Source: Apopatocola sp963618015 (GTDB lineage: Bacteria; Bacillota; Clostridia; Oscillospirales; Oscillospiraceae). From it: DNA of 64,000 nt. Every line of letters begins with the position of its first letter. Positions within the stretch are counted from its first letter, which is position 1. The stretch spans positions 8,832 to 72,831 of the forward strand of contig CAVEQS010000007.1 in NCBI GenBank assembly GCA_963618015.1, written 5' to 3'. The translations under genes and the position numbers were made by a program. Below, piece by piece: positions 48,334-56,614 of the stretch. A model generated the notes under the pieces. That model did no database searches. It was not told where the DNA came from and saw only the letters and a list, made by a program, of their open reading frames with translations.

Positions 48334-48350
48334 GCCGTCCTCCCAACCTT

Positions 48351-49742
48351 TCAGCGGCCCTTGGCGTACACATCCTCAATGGAACCGGCCATGAGGAAGC
48401 TCTGCTCCGGGATGTTGTCACAGTCGCCGCCGAGGATGGCTTCAAAGCCCTTGATCGTGTCCTCGATGTGCACGAACTTGCCGGGCATGCCGGTAAAGCT
48501 CTCTGCCACGTGGAACGGCTGCGACATGAAGCGCTGCACGCGGCGCGCGCGGGACACGGTTTTCCGATCCTCCGGCGAGAGCTCGTCCATGCCGAGAATG
48601 GCAATGATGTCCTGCAGCTCATTGTAGCGCTGCAAGACGCGCTGCACTTCCTTGGCCGTCTGGTAATGCCGCTTGCCGACAATGTCGGGCGTGAGCATGC
48701 GTGAGGAGGATTCGAGCGGCGCAACGGCGGGGTAGATGCCGAGCTCCACGATGCTGCGCGAAAGAACGGTCGTAGCGTCCAGATGCGAGAACGCGGTCGC
48801 CGGGGCGGGGTCGGTCAGGTCATCCGCGGGGACGTAAATTGCCTGCACCGAGGTGATCGAGCCGTTCTTCGTGGAGACGATGCGCTCTTGCAGCATGCCC
48901 ATTTCAGAGGCCAGCGTCGGCTGGTAGCCGACGGCAGAGGGCATGCGCCCGAGCAGCGCGGATACCTCGCTGCCGGCCTGCGTGAAGCGGAACACGTTAT
49001 CGATGAAGAGCAGCACATCCTTGTGCGAGTGCTCGCGGAAGTATTCGGCAATCGTGAGGCCTGCGAGCGGCACGCGAAGACGCGCGCCTGCGGTCTCGTT
49101 CATCTGGCCAAAGACGAGTGCGGTCTTGTCGATAACGCCGGACTCCTTCATTTCGTTCCAGAGGTCGTTGCCCTCGCGGGAACGCTCGCCGACGCCGGCG
49201 AACACGGAGTAGCCGTTATGCTCAAAGGCAATGTTTCGAATCAGCTCCTCGATGAGGACGGTCTTGCCGACGCCCGCGCCGCCGAAGAGACCGATTTTGC
49301 CGCCCTTGGCGTACGGCGTCATCAGGTCGATGACCTTGATGCCGGTTTCCAGCACGTCCCCGGCGGGGACAATGTCGGTAAAGTCCGGCGCATGGTGATG
49401 GATCGGCCAGCGGTCGGCGGCGGGGATCGGACCGGCGCGGTCGATCGGCTCACCGGTAACGTTGATCATGCGGCCGAGCATCCCTTCGCTTGCGGGGACG
49501 GAGATCGGCGCGCCGGTGTCCACGGCCTCCATGCCGCGGGACATGCCGTCCGTCGGGCGCATGGAGATGCAGCGCACCTCGCCCTTTCCGAGCTGCTGCA
49601 GGCATTCAAGCACATGCACCTTGCCGTTGATGGTGACCTCGACGGCGTGGAAAATATCCGGGACGTTGCTGTGCTCCGGGAACTGCACGTCCACAACGGG
49701 GCCGCTGATGCGAGATATGGTACCAATATTTCCGGCGGACAT
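48351..49742 (-). CDS. atpD: F-type ATP synthase subunit beta
   Basis: Catalytic F1 subunit. 463 aa from ATG 49742 with AAGGAG upstream, inside the end of atpG. Walker A GGAGVGKTVLIEELIRNIA, catalytic GVGERSREGNDLW, DVLLFIDNVFRFTQAGSEVSALLGRMPSAVGYQ (in parts) with Walker B, and the C-terminal catch region ILGMDELSPEDRKTV are all standard. Where most beta subunits read MNEPPGARLRV, this one has MNETAGARLRV. Length is normal. Confidence 0.96.
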   Translation of the reverse strand: MSAGNIGTISRISGPVVDVQFPEHSNVPDIFHAVEVTINGKVHVLECLQQLGKGEVRCISMRPTDGMSRGMEAVDTGAPISVPASEGMLGRMINVTGEPIDRAGPIPAADRWPIHHHAPDFTDIVPAGDVLETGIKVIDLMTPYAKGGKIGLFGGAGVGKTVLIEELIRNIAFEHNGYSVFAGVGERSREGNDLWNEMKESGVIDKTALVFGQMNETAGARLRVPLAGLTIAEYFREHSHKDVLLFIDNVFRFTQAGSEVSALLGRMPSAVGYQPTLASEMGMLQERIVSTKNGSITSVQAIYVPADDLTDPAPATAFSHLDATTVLSRSIVELGIYPAVAPLESSSRMLTPDIVGKRHYQTAKEVQRVLQRYNELQDIIAILGMDELSPEDRKTVSRARRVQRFMSQPFHVAESFTGMPGKFVHIEDTIKGFEAILGGDCDNIPEQSFLMAGSIEDVYAKGR

Positions 49743-49746
49743 AAGC

Positions 49747-50580
49747 TTATTCTCCTTGCTGCAGATTGCCGGAGGCAATCTCAATAACGCTGGCGGTGAC
49801 ATCCGCCTGTCTCCGGCGATTGATGGTGGTTTCCAGTTTGGCGGCGGATTCCGTCGCATTGTCGCAGGCGGAGCGCATCGCCATGAGCGTTGCGGCCTGC
49901 GCGCCGGAGGCGTTATCCAGCGCCACGGCGAATACCTCGTTGTTCAGGCACGTGAGTGCGAGGCGCGCGCCGATGGCGGCGGGGCTCGGCAGATACAAAA
50001 TGCCGTCCGGGTTCACAGTTTCGTGTACCTCCGGGTCAGGCAGAATCTGCCAATCCATCGGCTCCTGCGAGAGCATGTTGCGGTAGCTCTGGTAAATGAG
50101 CCGCACATGGTCAACGGCGCCTGTGGTATAAAGCGCTTTCAGATGCTCGCAGAGCGCGTGCGTCTCTTCGTAGTCCGGTACGTCCGAGAGGATGAATTCC
50201 TCATATTCGAGCCCGTGCTCGCGAAGATACGTGCTCGCCTTGCGGCTGCATGAAATGATGTGCGGCGTTTCCGCCTCATCGGCAAGAACCCGATCCATAT
50301 AACGGAAGAGCTCGGCGTTGAATCCGCCGCAGAGCCCGCGGTTGCTGCCGAAGAGGACAAGGCAGTTTTTAGGCTCGACACTGTCCGCTTCGCGGCAGAT
50401 CCCGAACCGGCCAAGCAGCGCGAGCATATCGGCGCTGCCGTCGGCATAGGGCGTGAACTCCTCGCGGACCTTGCTCACGCGGGAATACTTGATCGTGGCG
50501 GCGGTGCGCATCGCCTCGGCGAGCTGACCGGTGGCACGGATGCTCTTCAGCCGCTTTCTGAGCTGCTGCAATCCTGCCAT
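49747..50580 (-). CDS. atpG: F-type ATP synthase subunit gamma
   Basis: Rotor shaft of F1. 277 aa, with the two conserved ends: MAGLQQLRKRLKSIRATGQLAEAM at the N-terminus and the C-terminal helix ALDNASGAQAATLMAMRSACDNATESAAKLE (in parts). The middle carries LVLFGSNRGLCGGFNAELF. It shares its start nucleotide region with the stop of the preceding fusion gene (one-base overlap at 50580), so translation is coupled. The atpD ribosome site lies in its last codons. Confidence 0.95.
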   Translation of the reverse strand: MAGLQQLRKRLKSIRATGQLAEAMRTAATIKYSRVSKVREEFTPYADGSADMLALLGRFGICREADSVEPKNCLVLFGSNRGLCGGFNAELFRYMDRVLADEAETPHIISCSRKASTYLREHGLEYEEFILSDVPDYEETHALCEHLKALYTTGAVDHVRLIYQSYRNMLSQEPMDWQILPDPEVHETVNPDGILYLPSPAAIGARLALTCLNNEVFAVALDNASGAQAATLMAMRSACDNATESAAKLETTINRRRQADVTASVIEIASGNLQQGE

Positions 50581-52784
50581 CAGAGCGCCTCCGCAAACGC
50601 TGTGAGCGCGGCGTTGAGCGCGGCTCTGGTATCATCGTCGAGCTTTTTGCCGGTTTTGAGCGTTTCGGTGAGAGCCGGCTCCTTCGTGATGAACCACGAG
50701 AAGAGCTGGGAGGAAAAGTCGTTGAGATTGTCCGCTTCCACCTTGTCGGCATAGCCGCCGGACACGGCGAAGATGAGCAGCGCCTGCTGCCAGTCGGGCA
50801 GGGGAGAGAAGCGATCCTGCCGGAGAGCGGCCATCATTTTGGCGCCCGCGGCAAGCGTTTTGCGCGTTGTCTCGTCCAGATCGGAGCCAAACTGCGTAAA
50901 GGAGGCGAGCTCGCGGTACTGGGCAAGACCGGTGCGCAGCGAGGAGGCGACCTGCTTCATGAGCTTCGTCTGCGCCGCGCCGCCGACACGCGATACCGAG
51001 AGACCGACGTTGACTGCCGGGCGCTGGCCTTCGTTGAAGAGGTCGGCTTCGAGGAAGATCTGGCCGTCGGTGATGGAAATGACGTTCGTGGGGATGTAGG
51101 CGGAAATGTCGCCCGCCTGCGTCTCGATGACGGGCAGCGCCGTGACGCTGCCGCCGCCGGCCTCGGCATTGATGCGCGCGGCGCGTTCGAGCAGACGGGA
51201 ATGCAGATAGAAGATGTCGCCGGGGTACGCTTCGCGCCCGGACGGGCGGTGCAGCAGCAGCGAAATTTCACGGTAGGCAACGGCGTGCTTGGAGAGATCG
51301 TCGTATACGATCAGCACGTCGCGTCCCTTGTACATAAAGTACTCGCTCATCGCCGCGCCGGCAAACGGCGCGATGTACTGAAGCGACGCGGAATCGGACG
51401 CCGTGGCGCACACGATGGTCGTGTACTCCATCGCGCCCGCGGCTTCGAGCCGCGCAGCGATCTCTGCCACCGTGGCGCGCTTCTGGCCGATGGCGACATA
51501 AATGCAGAGCACATTCTGTCCCTTCTGGGCGAGAATGGCGTCGATGGCGATGGCGGTCTTGCCGGTCTGACGATCGCCGATGATGAGCTCACGCTGGCCG
51601 CGGCCAATGGGAACGAGCGCGTCGATCGCCTTGATGCCGGTGTGCAGCGGCACGGAGACCGACTGCCGGTCAGGAATGGCGGGAGCCTGGAATTCGATGG
51701 GGCGTGTTTCGGTGCTCCAGATGCGGCCCTTACCGTCGATGGGCTTGCCGAGCGCGTCCACGACACGGCCAAGCATTTCCTCGCCGACGGGGACGCTCGC
51801 CATCTTGTTCAGACGGCGCACGCGGCTGTAGCTGTCCACGTGGTCGTAGCGGCCGAAGATGATGCAGCCGACGCGGTCGGCCTGAATGTCCATGACCATG
51901 CCGCGCTCACCGTTGACGAATTCGACCAGCTCGCCGTACATGATGTCGGCGAGACCGTCCATCCAGCAGATGCCGTCCGACACGCTGAGCACGCGGCCGA
52001 CCTGAAACACGTCGATGCCGAGCTTCATGTGATGCACGGCGTCGAGCATGCCGGCGCGGATGGATTCCGCGTCCGTTTCGGTCAGAGGCCGGTCGTTGAG
52101 CGCCTTGCCGAGACGGTAAAGCTTGTTGGAGATGGTATAGTCGTAGATCGTGTCGCCGATCCGGAGCTCGAGCCCGCCAATCAGCGATTCCCGCTGGCGC
52201 ACCCAGTAGGAAATATCTCCACCGGCGGTGGCAACGAGCGCCTCCGTCCTCTCGCGCACCTTTTCAACGATTTCGTCGGGAAGCGGCGCGGCGGAGGTGA
52301 GCGTTACATACAGCACGCCCTTGCGCGAAAGATAGGAAACGTCGCCGGGCGTCAAATGGATCTGCGCGAGGATCTGCTCTACCGCCTCGTTCTGGCGGGC
52401 GAGCTTGGAGGCCTGATACTCCTCCGAGCGCATGTGCTGCTCGGCGAGAGAGAGAACCTGCTCGATGATCCGCGCGCGGGTCGCAAAGAGCATTTCACGG
52501 CGCTGATCGGCGGCCTGTGCCTCATACTGCGTCTCGATCTCGGCGAGAGCGGCCTTTTCGGCGTTTTTTTCCGCGGCAAGCTGAGAGCGCAGCGCCGTAT
52601 CGTCCGGCGCGGCACTCTCCGGGAGCGCTTCGGGGGTGAACGGCGCTTCTGCCTCGTCCAGCTCCCGCGCGATCTTCTCCCGGCGGGAACGGAAGATCTT
52701 CACGATGGATTTCCGCCCGACGAGATAAATGAGCCCCGCAAGGATCAGAAGATTGATAATGGCATATACAAAACGCATAATCAT
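50580..52784 (-). CDS. atpFHA: Fusion of ATP synthase b-prime stalk, delta C-terminal domain and alpha subunit
   Basis: A single 734-residue frame where two or three genes are expected. Residues 4-24 are a b-type membrane helix (FVYAIINLLILAGLIYLVG) followed by KIFRSRREKIARELDEAE. Residues 60-145 are stalk helix. Residues 150-230 match the delta/OSCP C-terminal domain, with its signature LIGGLELRIGDTIYDYTISN (201-220). From about 255 to the end is a whole alpha subunit: Walker A GDRQTGKT (403-410), IYVAIGQKRATVAEI, PAVNVGLSVSRVGGAAQTK. The six-helix delta N-terminal domain is missing and no separate atpH or atpA exists in the window. It overlaps atpF by ATGA. Since F1 holds three alpha but one delta, the stoichiometry is unexplained; internal initiation or cleavage is possible. 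Confidence 0.92.
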   Translation of the reverse strand: MIMRFVYAIINLLILAGLIYLVGRKSIVKIFRSRREKIARELDEAEAPFTPEALPESAAPDDTALRSQLAAEKNAEKAALAEIETQYEAQAADQRREMLFATRARIIEQVLSLAEQHMRSEEYQASKLARQNEAVEQILAQIHLTPGDVSYLSRKGVLYVTLTSAAPLPDEIVEKVRERTEALVATAGGDISYWVRQRESLIGGLELRIGDTIYDYTISNKLYRLGKALNDRPLTETDAESIRAGMLDAVHHMKLGIDVFQVGRVLSVSDGICWMDGLADIMYGELVEFVNGERGMVMDIQADRVGCIIFGRYDHVDSYSRVRRLNKMASVPVGEEMLGRVVDALGKPIDGKGRIWSTETRPIEFQAPAIPDRQSVSVPLHTGIKAIDALVPIGRGQRELIIGDRQTGKTAIAIDAILAQKGQNVLCIYVAIGQKRATVAEIAARLEAAGAMEYTTIVCATASDSASLQYIAPFAGAAMSEYFMYKGRDVLIVYDDLSKHAVAYREISLLLHRPSGREAYPGDIFYLHSRLLERAARINAEAGGGSVTALPVIETQAGDISAYIPTNVISITDGQIFLEADLFNEGQRPAVNVGLSVSRVGGAAQTKLMKQVASSLRTGLAQYRELASFTQFGSDLDETTRKTLAAGAKMMAALRQDRFSPLPDWQQALLIFAVSGGYADKVEADNLNDFSSQLFSWFITKEPALTETLKTGKKLDDDTRAALNAALTAFAEAL

Positions 52785-53311
52785 TTCGTCCTGTTCGTAG
52801 TAGCTTTCGTATGCTCGCTGGCGGTGAGATGCTCCATGTCGGCATAGGGCGCGGCGATCGTTTCCGCATCCACGGCGGAGTGCTGATCATCCTGCCAATG
52901 CTGCAGATGGTTCACAAGATCCAGCGCCAGATCGGAGAGCTGCGGCTCCAGCTCGCGGGAGATGCGTTCGGATTCCTCGGCGAGTGCAGCGCGGTTTTCC
53001 TCGAGCCGCCGCGCGGCGTCGGCACGCTTTTCCGCCGTCTGGCGGAGAAGCTCCGCGTGCGCGTGCTCGATCGCCTCGGCGCCGGACTGGCGCAGCTGCG
53101 CCTCCTGCGCGGCGCGCTCATCCAAAAGGCGGCGCGCCTCCGCTTCATGATCGGCGCGCGCCTGCTCCTTCGCTTTGCGCGCGGCCTCGATCTTCGCATT
53201 ACGCGCATCCATAAAGGTCAGCATCGGCTGGAAGAGCAGTTTTTTCAAAATGAGCATCAGCGCGAGAAAGCATAGAACCGTCCATACGATGAGAGATGGT
53301 TCGATCGTCAT
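52781..53311 (-). CDS. atpF: F-type ATP synthase subunit b
   Basis: Peripheral stalk subunit. 176 aa, with one N-terminal membrane helix (IVWTVLCFLALMLILKKLLF) and a long charged helix (MDARNAKIEAARKAKEQARADHEAEARRL and onward, read in parts) of coiled-coil character to about residue 125, then an unusual polar tail ending ATTNRTK. It overlaps the fusion gene by 4 bases, so a second b-type helix (b-prime) is made right after it. GAGAGGCTGAGCC precedes the ATG. Confidence 0.92.
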   Translation of the reverse strand: MTIEPSLIVWTVLCFLALMLILKKLLFQPMLTFMDARNAKIEAARKAKEQARADHEAEARRLLDERAAQEAQLRQSGAEAIEHAHAELLRQTAEKRADAARRLEENRAALAEESERISRELEPQLSDLALDLVNHLQHWQDDQHSAVDAETIAAPYADMEHLTASEHTKATTNRTK

Positions 53312-53322
53312 GGCTCAGCCTC

Positions 53323-53553
53323 TCAGACCTTCGCGACGAGCATAAAGGCGATCAGCAGACCGTAAATGGTAAGAGCCTCCATCATGGCCATCGAGATGAT
53401 GAGCGAGGAGCGGATATCGCCGGCAGCGTCAGGCTGGCGGGCGATGCTCTCCATGGCGGCGGCAGCGGTCTTGCCCTGTCCGAGCGCCGGGAAGATGGTG
53501 CTGACGGCGATGGAAAAAGCGGCGGCGAGAGCGATAATGGCGGAATCAGTCAT
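53323..53553 (-). CDS. atpE: F-type ATP synthase subunit c
   Basis: Rotor ring subunit, 76 aa from ATG 53553 (AAGGAGATACACTACC upstream). Two hydrophobic helices flank the polar loop MESIARQPDAAGD. The ion-binding carboxylate is Glu in MAMMEALTIYGLL on helix 2, and helix 1 has ALGQGKTAAAA with a Gln at the position used for Na+ in some rings. However, the Ser/Thr that normally follows the Glu in Na+ rings is Ala-Leu here, so proton coupling is more likely. It sits between atpB and atpF. Confidence 0.94.
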   Translation of the reverse strand: MTDSAIIALAAAFSIAVSTIFPALGQGKTAAAAMESIARQPDAAGDIRSSLIISMAMMEALTIYGLLIAFMLVAKV

Positions 53554-53605
53554 GGTAGTGTATCTCCTTAACAAAAAATATTCTTTGAAATAACAGGCAC
53601 CGCGT

Positions 53606-54274
53606 TTATTCGGTGGCCTCCTGCAGATAAATGGAAACGAGCGTCGTGAAAACAATGGCCTGCAGCGCGCAGAAGAGCAGCGAGAGCACCATCATCACGA
53701 TCGGCGCGCCGATGGGCAGCAGTTCATAGAGCTGCTCGGTGACGGTCTCTTCGCCGAAGATGTTGCCGAACAGACGCAGCGCCAGCGAAGCGGGCTTGAT
53801 GAACTCATCGAGAATGAGAAGCGGCAGCATGATCGCGATGGGGGAGACGAACCGCTTGAGATAGCCGAGGAACCCGTGCGCGTGAACGCTTGCGCCCTGC
53901 AGATAGAAGAACGTCACAATGCCGAGACCGAGCGTCACCGAAAGCGACGAGGTCGGGGCTTTCCAGTAGTCGGTCAGCCCGACGCCGGGGATGAGTCCGG
54001 AGTAGTTGCCGAAAATGATAAAAATGAAAAGCGAGCCGAGAAACAGGAAGTGCTTCCGGGACTCCTTCTTGCCGAGAATGCCGCCGAAGTAGTTATCCAG
54101 ATACTCCACGCCGGTCTCGATCACGTTCTGGAACTTACCGGGCTTTTCGCGCATATGGCGCGTGGCGAGCAGCGAGATCACGGCAACGAGAGCCAGCACG
54201 ACCCACATGCCGATCACCTCGCCGGTCACATCCAAAATTCCGAAAATCGGGATCACAACACGGGATTCACCCAT
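53606..54274 (-). CDS. atpB: F-type ATP synthase subunit a
   Basis: Stator membrane subunit providing the ion half-channels. 222 aa from ATG 54274 (GGGAGAAGATCGAA upstream); in-frame upstream extension would only read the previous gene in another frame. Five or six membrane helices. The essential Arg is in PASLALRLFGNIFGEE, and the late FCALQAIVFTTLVSIYLQEATE is the family end. FGNYSGLIPG marks the first core helix. It overlaps the preceding AtpI-like gene by 8 bases. Confidence 0.94.
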   Translation of the reverse strand: MGESRVVIPIFGILDVTGEVIGMWVVLALVAVISLLATRHMREKPGKFQNVIETGVEYLDNYFGGILGKKESRKHFLFLGSLFIFIIFGNYSGLIPGVGLTDYWKAPTSSLSVTLGLGIVTFFYLQGASVHAHGFLGYLKRFVSPIAIMLPLLILDEFIKPASLALRLFGNIFGEETVTEQLYELLPIGAPIVMMVLSLLFCALQAIVFTTLVSIYLQEATE

Positions 54275-54599
54275 TTCGATCTTCTCCCTTCTTATCCGCG
54301 GCGGCGGATTTGGATTTTTTATCGTTATACCGTGCAAGAAGCACGGCAAAAAGCATGGAAGCGCCGGTCAGGCCGAGCGCCGCGCCGATGAGCGGCGCCG
54401 TAACGTCCCAGCCCCGGCTGCGCGAGACAAAGAAAACAAGCACAAGATAGCCGACGCTGAAAAGCTGCCGCACGGCGGAGAACGAAGCGTAGGCCGACGG
54501 TTTTTTCTTTAAGACCCGGGCGGAGAGCAGAGCGACGAGCCCGGAAACGAGGACGCCGCCCAAAAAGGTGAGCAGTCCCTGTACGATCGGTTGATCCAT
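54267..54599 (-). CDS. atpI: AtpI-like small membrane protein, first gene of the atp operon
   Basis: 110 aa with four hydrophobic segments (about residues 6-26, 42-60, 66-88 ending in a basic tail KKSKSAAADKKGEDRNG). It resembles ATP synthase subunit I / AtpI, which helps c-ring assembly and Mg2+ handling, mainly by position and topology; sequence motifs of this family are weak. It overlaps atpB by 8 bases and follows the operon promoter. Confidence 0.7.
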   Translation of the reverse strand: MDQPIVQGLLTFLGGVLVSGLVALLSARVLKKKPSAYASFSAVRQLFSVGYLVLVFFVSRSRGWDVTAPLIGAALGLTGASMLFAVLLARYNDKKSKSAAADKKGEDRNG

Positions 54600-54631
54600 G
54601 CGTTTTTCCTCACATCTAAAGGCTAAATTGT

Positions 54632-54640
54632 ATTATAGCA
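54632..54640 (-). promoter_or_regulatory. Extended -10 promoter of the atp operon
   Basis: Minus strand TGCTATAAT (54640-54632), an extended -10 element with no convincing -35 box. It lies 33 bases before the atpI-like start codon. Confidence 0.65.
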
Positions 54641-54694
54641 CGCTGAAAAAGAAAGAAAATAGCTAAAACATAAAAAGAACGTCAAGAAAAAGCG

Positions 54695-55258
54695 TCATTC
54701 TTCGCCATAAAGCAATACGAAGCTCTCGTAGTGATCCTCGGTATAATAGATGAGCCCGTCGTTGGAGTAAACGATGCGCTTTGCCCCGCGGGAGGAGGCG
54801 TGCAGCGTGTCGATATCACACTCGTGATACTCGCGTCCCGGTGCTTCCGGCAGGAGCCCTTCGTAGTTTCCGAACCGGTCGCCGCCGATGCATTTCCCGT
54901 CGGCATAGCTGTCCAGCCCGCCGCCGCTCCAGCCGAGAGCGCGGGCGTCCTTCTTGGTGATGAAGTTTTCCGGCAGATGGCCGTAGAGATGCAGATAGAG
55001 CGCCACGTCCTCCGCGGAGGTATACTCGCCGTCCTCACGGAGCGCGGCGGGGGAGGACTCGTCCGGCGATTCCGGCGCGGCCGCCTCATCGGCAGCGGGC
55101 GCGGCGCCGCTTATGGGCGCGGCATCCGCCGCGGGAGCCGCGGAAGGAGCCACGGTATAGGACGGTGCGTCCGGCATTGCGCCGCCGCAGCCGGAGAGAA
55201 GCGAAAAAACGAGCACGAGCGCGAGCAGCGCACCGGTGATACGAGTAAAGCGACGCAT
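54695..55258 (-). CDS. Barnase-like guanyl-specific ribonuclease, predicted lipoprotein
   Basis: 187 aa. Lipoprotein signal with Cys24 (FSLLSGC), an Ala/Pro/Glu-rich linker (25-75), then a barnase-type RNase domain (76-187): DVALYLHLYGHLPENFITKKDARALGW, GKCIGGDRFGNYEGLLP, GREYHECDID and RIVYSNDGLIYYTEDHYESF. Catalytic residues match barnase: Lys102 (Lys27), Glu146 (Glu73), Arg157 and Arg161 (Arg83, Arg87), His176 (His102). Barnase Arg59, a main barstar contact, is Tyr132 here. No barstar-like gene is in the window. It probably degrades extracellular RNA at the cell surface. A single gene. Confidence 0.88.
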   Translation of the reverse strand: MRRFTRITGALLALVLVFSLLSGCGGAMPDAPSYTVAPSAAPAADAAPISGAAPAADEAAAPESPDESSPAALREDGEYTSAEDVALYLHLYGHLPENFITKKDARALGWSGGGLDSYADGKCIGGDRFGNYEGLLPEAPGREYHECDIDTLHASSRGAKRIVYSNDGLIYYTEDHYESFVLLYGEE

Positions 55259-55326
55259 AAAAAAGTCCTCCGTTGTTTACCGACGAATAACACACGTACT
55301 GTATCATAACTGAACGAAATTTGCAA

Positions 55327-55355
55327 TTGACAGCGACGAAAGATTTTGATAAATT
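55327..55355 (+). promoter_or_regulatory. Candidate promoter of the binding-protein gene
   Basis: TTGACA (55327-55332), 17 bases, TAAATT (55350-55355). A second TATAAT at 55363-55368 lacks a -35 box. It lies 55 bases before the start codon. Confidence 0.5.
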
Positions 55356-55409
55356 GCAGGTGTATAATCCTTGGCGAAGAATAAAGAAATAAAGAAAAGA
55401 GGTATACCC

Positions 55410-56531
55410 ATGAAAAAAACACTTGCCTTGCTTCTCGCGCTGGTGATGCTGTTCAGCCTCGCCGCGTGCGGCACGGCGGAACCGACGCCCGCTGCAACGG
55501 AAGCGCCTGCGGCGACGGAAGAGCCCGCCGCAGCGGAAGCCCCGGCGGAAGAGCCTGCTGCCGAAACGGTCACGTTCACCGATTCGAGCGGACGGGAGGT
55601 TGAGTTGCCCGCCAACATCACGAAGATCGCTCCCAGCGGCCCGGTCGCGACGATGATCCTTGCGGCGTTTGCGCCCGAAAAGCTCGTCTGTGTCGGCACT
55701 AAGGTCAGCGACAATCAGATCCCGTACCTTTATGACGGCATCGCCGACCTGCCTGTAACCGGCCAGCTTTACGGCGGCAAGGCCACGCTGAATCTGGAAG
55801 AGCTTCTTGCCACCGGCGCGGAGGTCATCATCGACCTCGGCGACTTCAAGAAGTCCATTGCCGAAGACCTGACCGCTCTCCAGGAGCAGACCGGTCTGCC
55901 CTGCATCTTCATTGAGGCTGACCTTACCCACATGGCGGATGCCTTCCGCAGCCTCGGCTCCATCCTCGGCAAGGAGGAGCGCGGCGAAGAGCTTGCCAAG
56001 CTCGTCGAGGAGACCATGACCATGGCCGCCGAGAACAGCGCGAAGATCACGGAAGACCAGCAGCTCTCCGTGCTCTACAGCTCCGGCAGCGATCCTCTCG
56101 GCACGAACGCCGAGGGTTCCTCCCAGGCGCAGGTGCTCGGCATCGTCGGCGCGAAGAACGCCGTTGTAGTGGATGACGTCACCAGCAAGGGCGGCGGCAA
56201 CATGATCAACATGGAGCAGCTCTACAACTTCGATCCCGATGTTGTCCTCGTGACCGATCCCATGGCTCTCGAGATCGTGGAGACTGAGGCCGCGTGGCAG
56301 GAGCTGCGCGCCGTGAAGGACGGCAAGGTCTACACCGTGCCGTGCGATCCCTACTGCTGGCTGTCCGCGCCCCCGTCCATGAACATGGTTCTCGGCGTGT
56401 GGTGGCTCGGCAACCTGCTCTATCCGGAGGTCTATGACTACGACATGACCGCCAAGGCGCAGGAAATCTACAAGGTATTCTGGAACTACGATCTGACCGC
56501 GGAAGAAGCCGCAGCCATGCTCGGCAAATAA
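55410..56531 (+). CDS. ABC transporter substrate-binding lipoprotein, FepB/BtuF-type
   Basis: 373 aa from ATG 55410 (AAAGAGGTATACCC upstream). Lipoprotein signal MLFSLAAC (Cys20), an Ala/Pro/Glu repeat linker (21-52), then a type III (helix-backbone) binding fold: VTFTDSSGREVELPANITKIAPSGP, NLEELLATGAEVIIDLGD, YNFDPDVVLVTD and GKVYTVPCDPYCWLSAPP. This is the class that binds siderophores, heme, cobalamin or metal chelates. No permease or ATPase lies next to it. The neighbours, XdhC and a DUF364 (metal chelation) protein, suggest a metal or metal-cofactor ligand. Confidence 0.9.
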   Translation: MKKTLALLLALVMLFSLAACGTAEPTPAATEAPAATEEPAAAEAPAEEPAAETVTFTDSSGREVELPANITKIAPSGPVATMILAAFAPEKLVCVGTKVSDNQIPYLYDGIADLPVTGQLYGGKATLNLEELLATGAEVIIDLGDFKKSIAEDLTALQEQTGLPCIFIEADLTHMADAFRSLGSILGKEERGEELAKLVEETMTMAAENSAKITEDQQLSVLYSSGSDPLGTNAEGSSQAQVLGIVGAKNAVVVDDVTSKGGGNMINMEQLYNFDPDVVLVTDPMALEIVETEAAWQELRAVKDGKVYTVPCDPYCWLSAPPSMNMVLGVWWLGNLLYPEVYDYDMTAKAQEIYKVFWNYDLTAEEAAAMLGK

Positions 56532-56543
56532 ACCGGAAAAACG

Positions 56544-56581
56544 ATCATCCCCCGCGGACGTCGTCTGCGGGGGATGATTTT
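56544..56581 (+). terminator. Terminator after the binding-protein gene
   Basis: A 12-bp stem (ATCATCCCCCGC at 56544-56555 with 56567-56578) followed by TTTT. It may also serve the leftward xdhC-like gene. Confidence 0.88.
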
Positions 56582-56614
56582 ATGTGGTTATGAATTTAGT
56601 GCAAGGGTCGTTTT

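Noticed and set aside
50580..52784. The ATP synthase fusion as an assembly or frameshift artefact.
   Set aside because: The frame is continuous across both junctions, each domain is complete in its own motifs, and no stop or shift is needed anywhere. It still needs confirmation in other genomes.
55259..55409. Cobalamin or other riboswitch upstream of the metal-chelate binding protein.
   Set aside because: The 150-base gap is AT-rich, too short for a cobalamin aptamer and lacks its conserved boxes.
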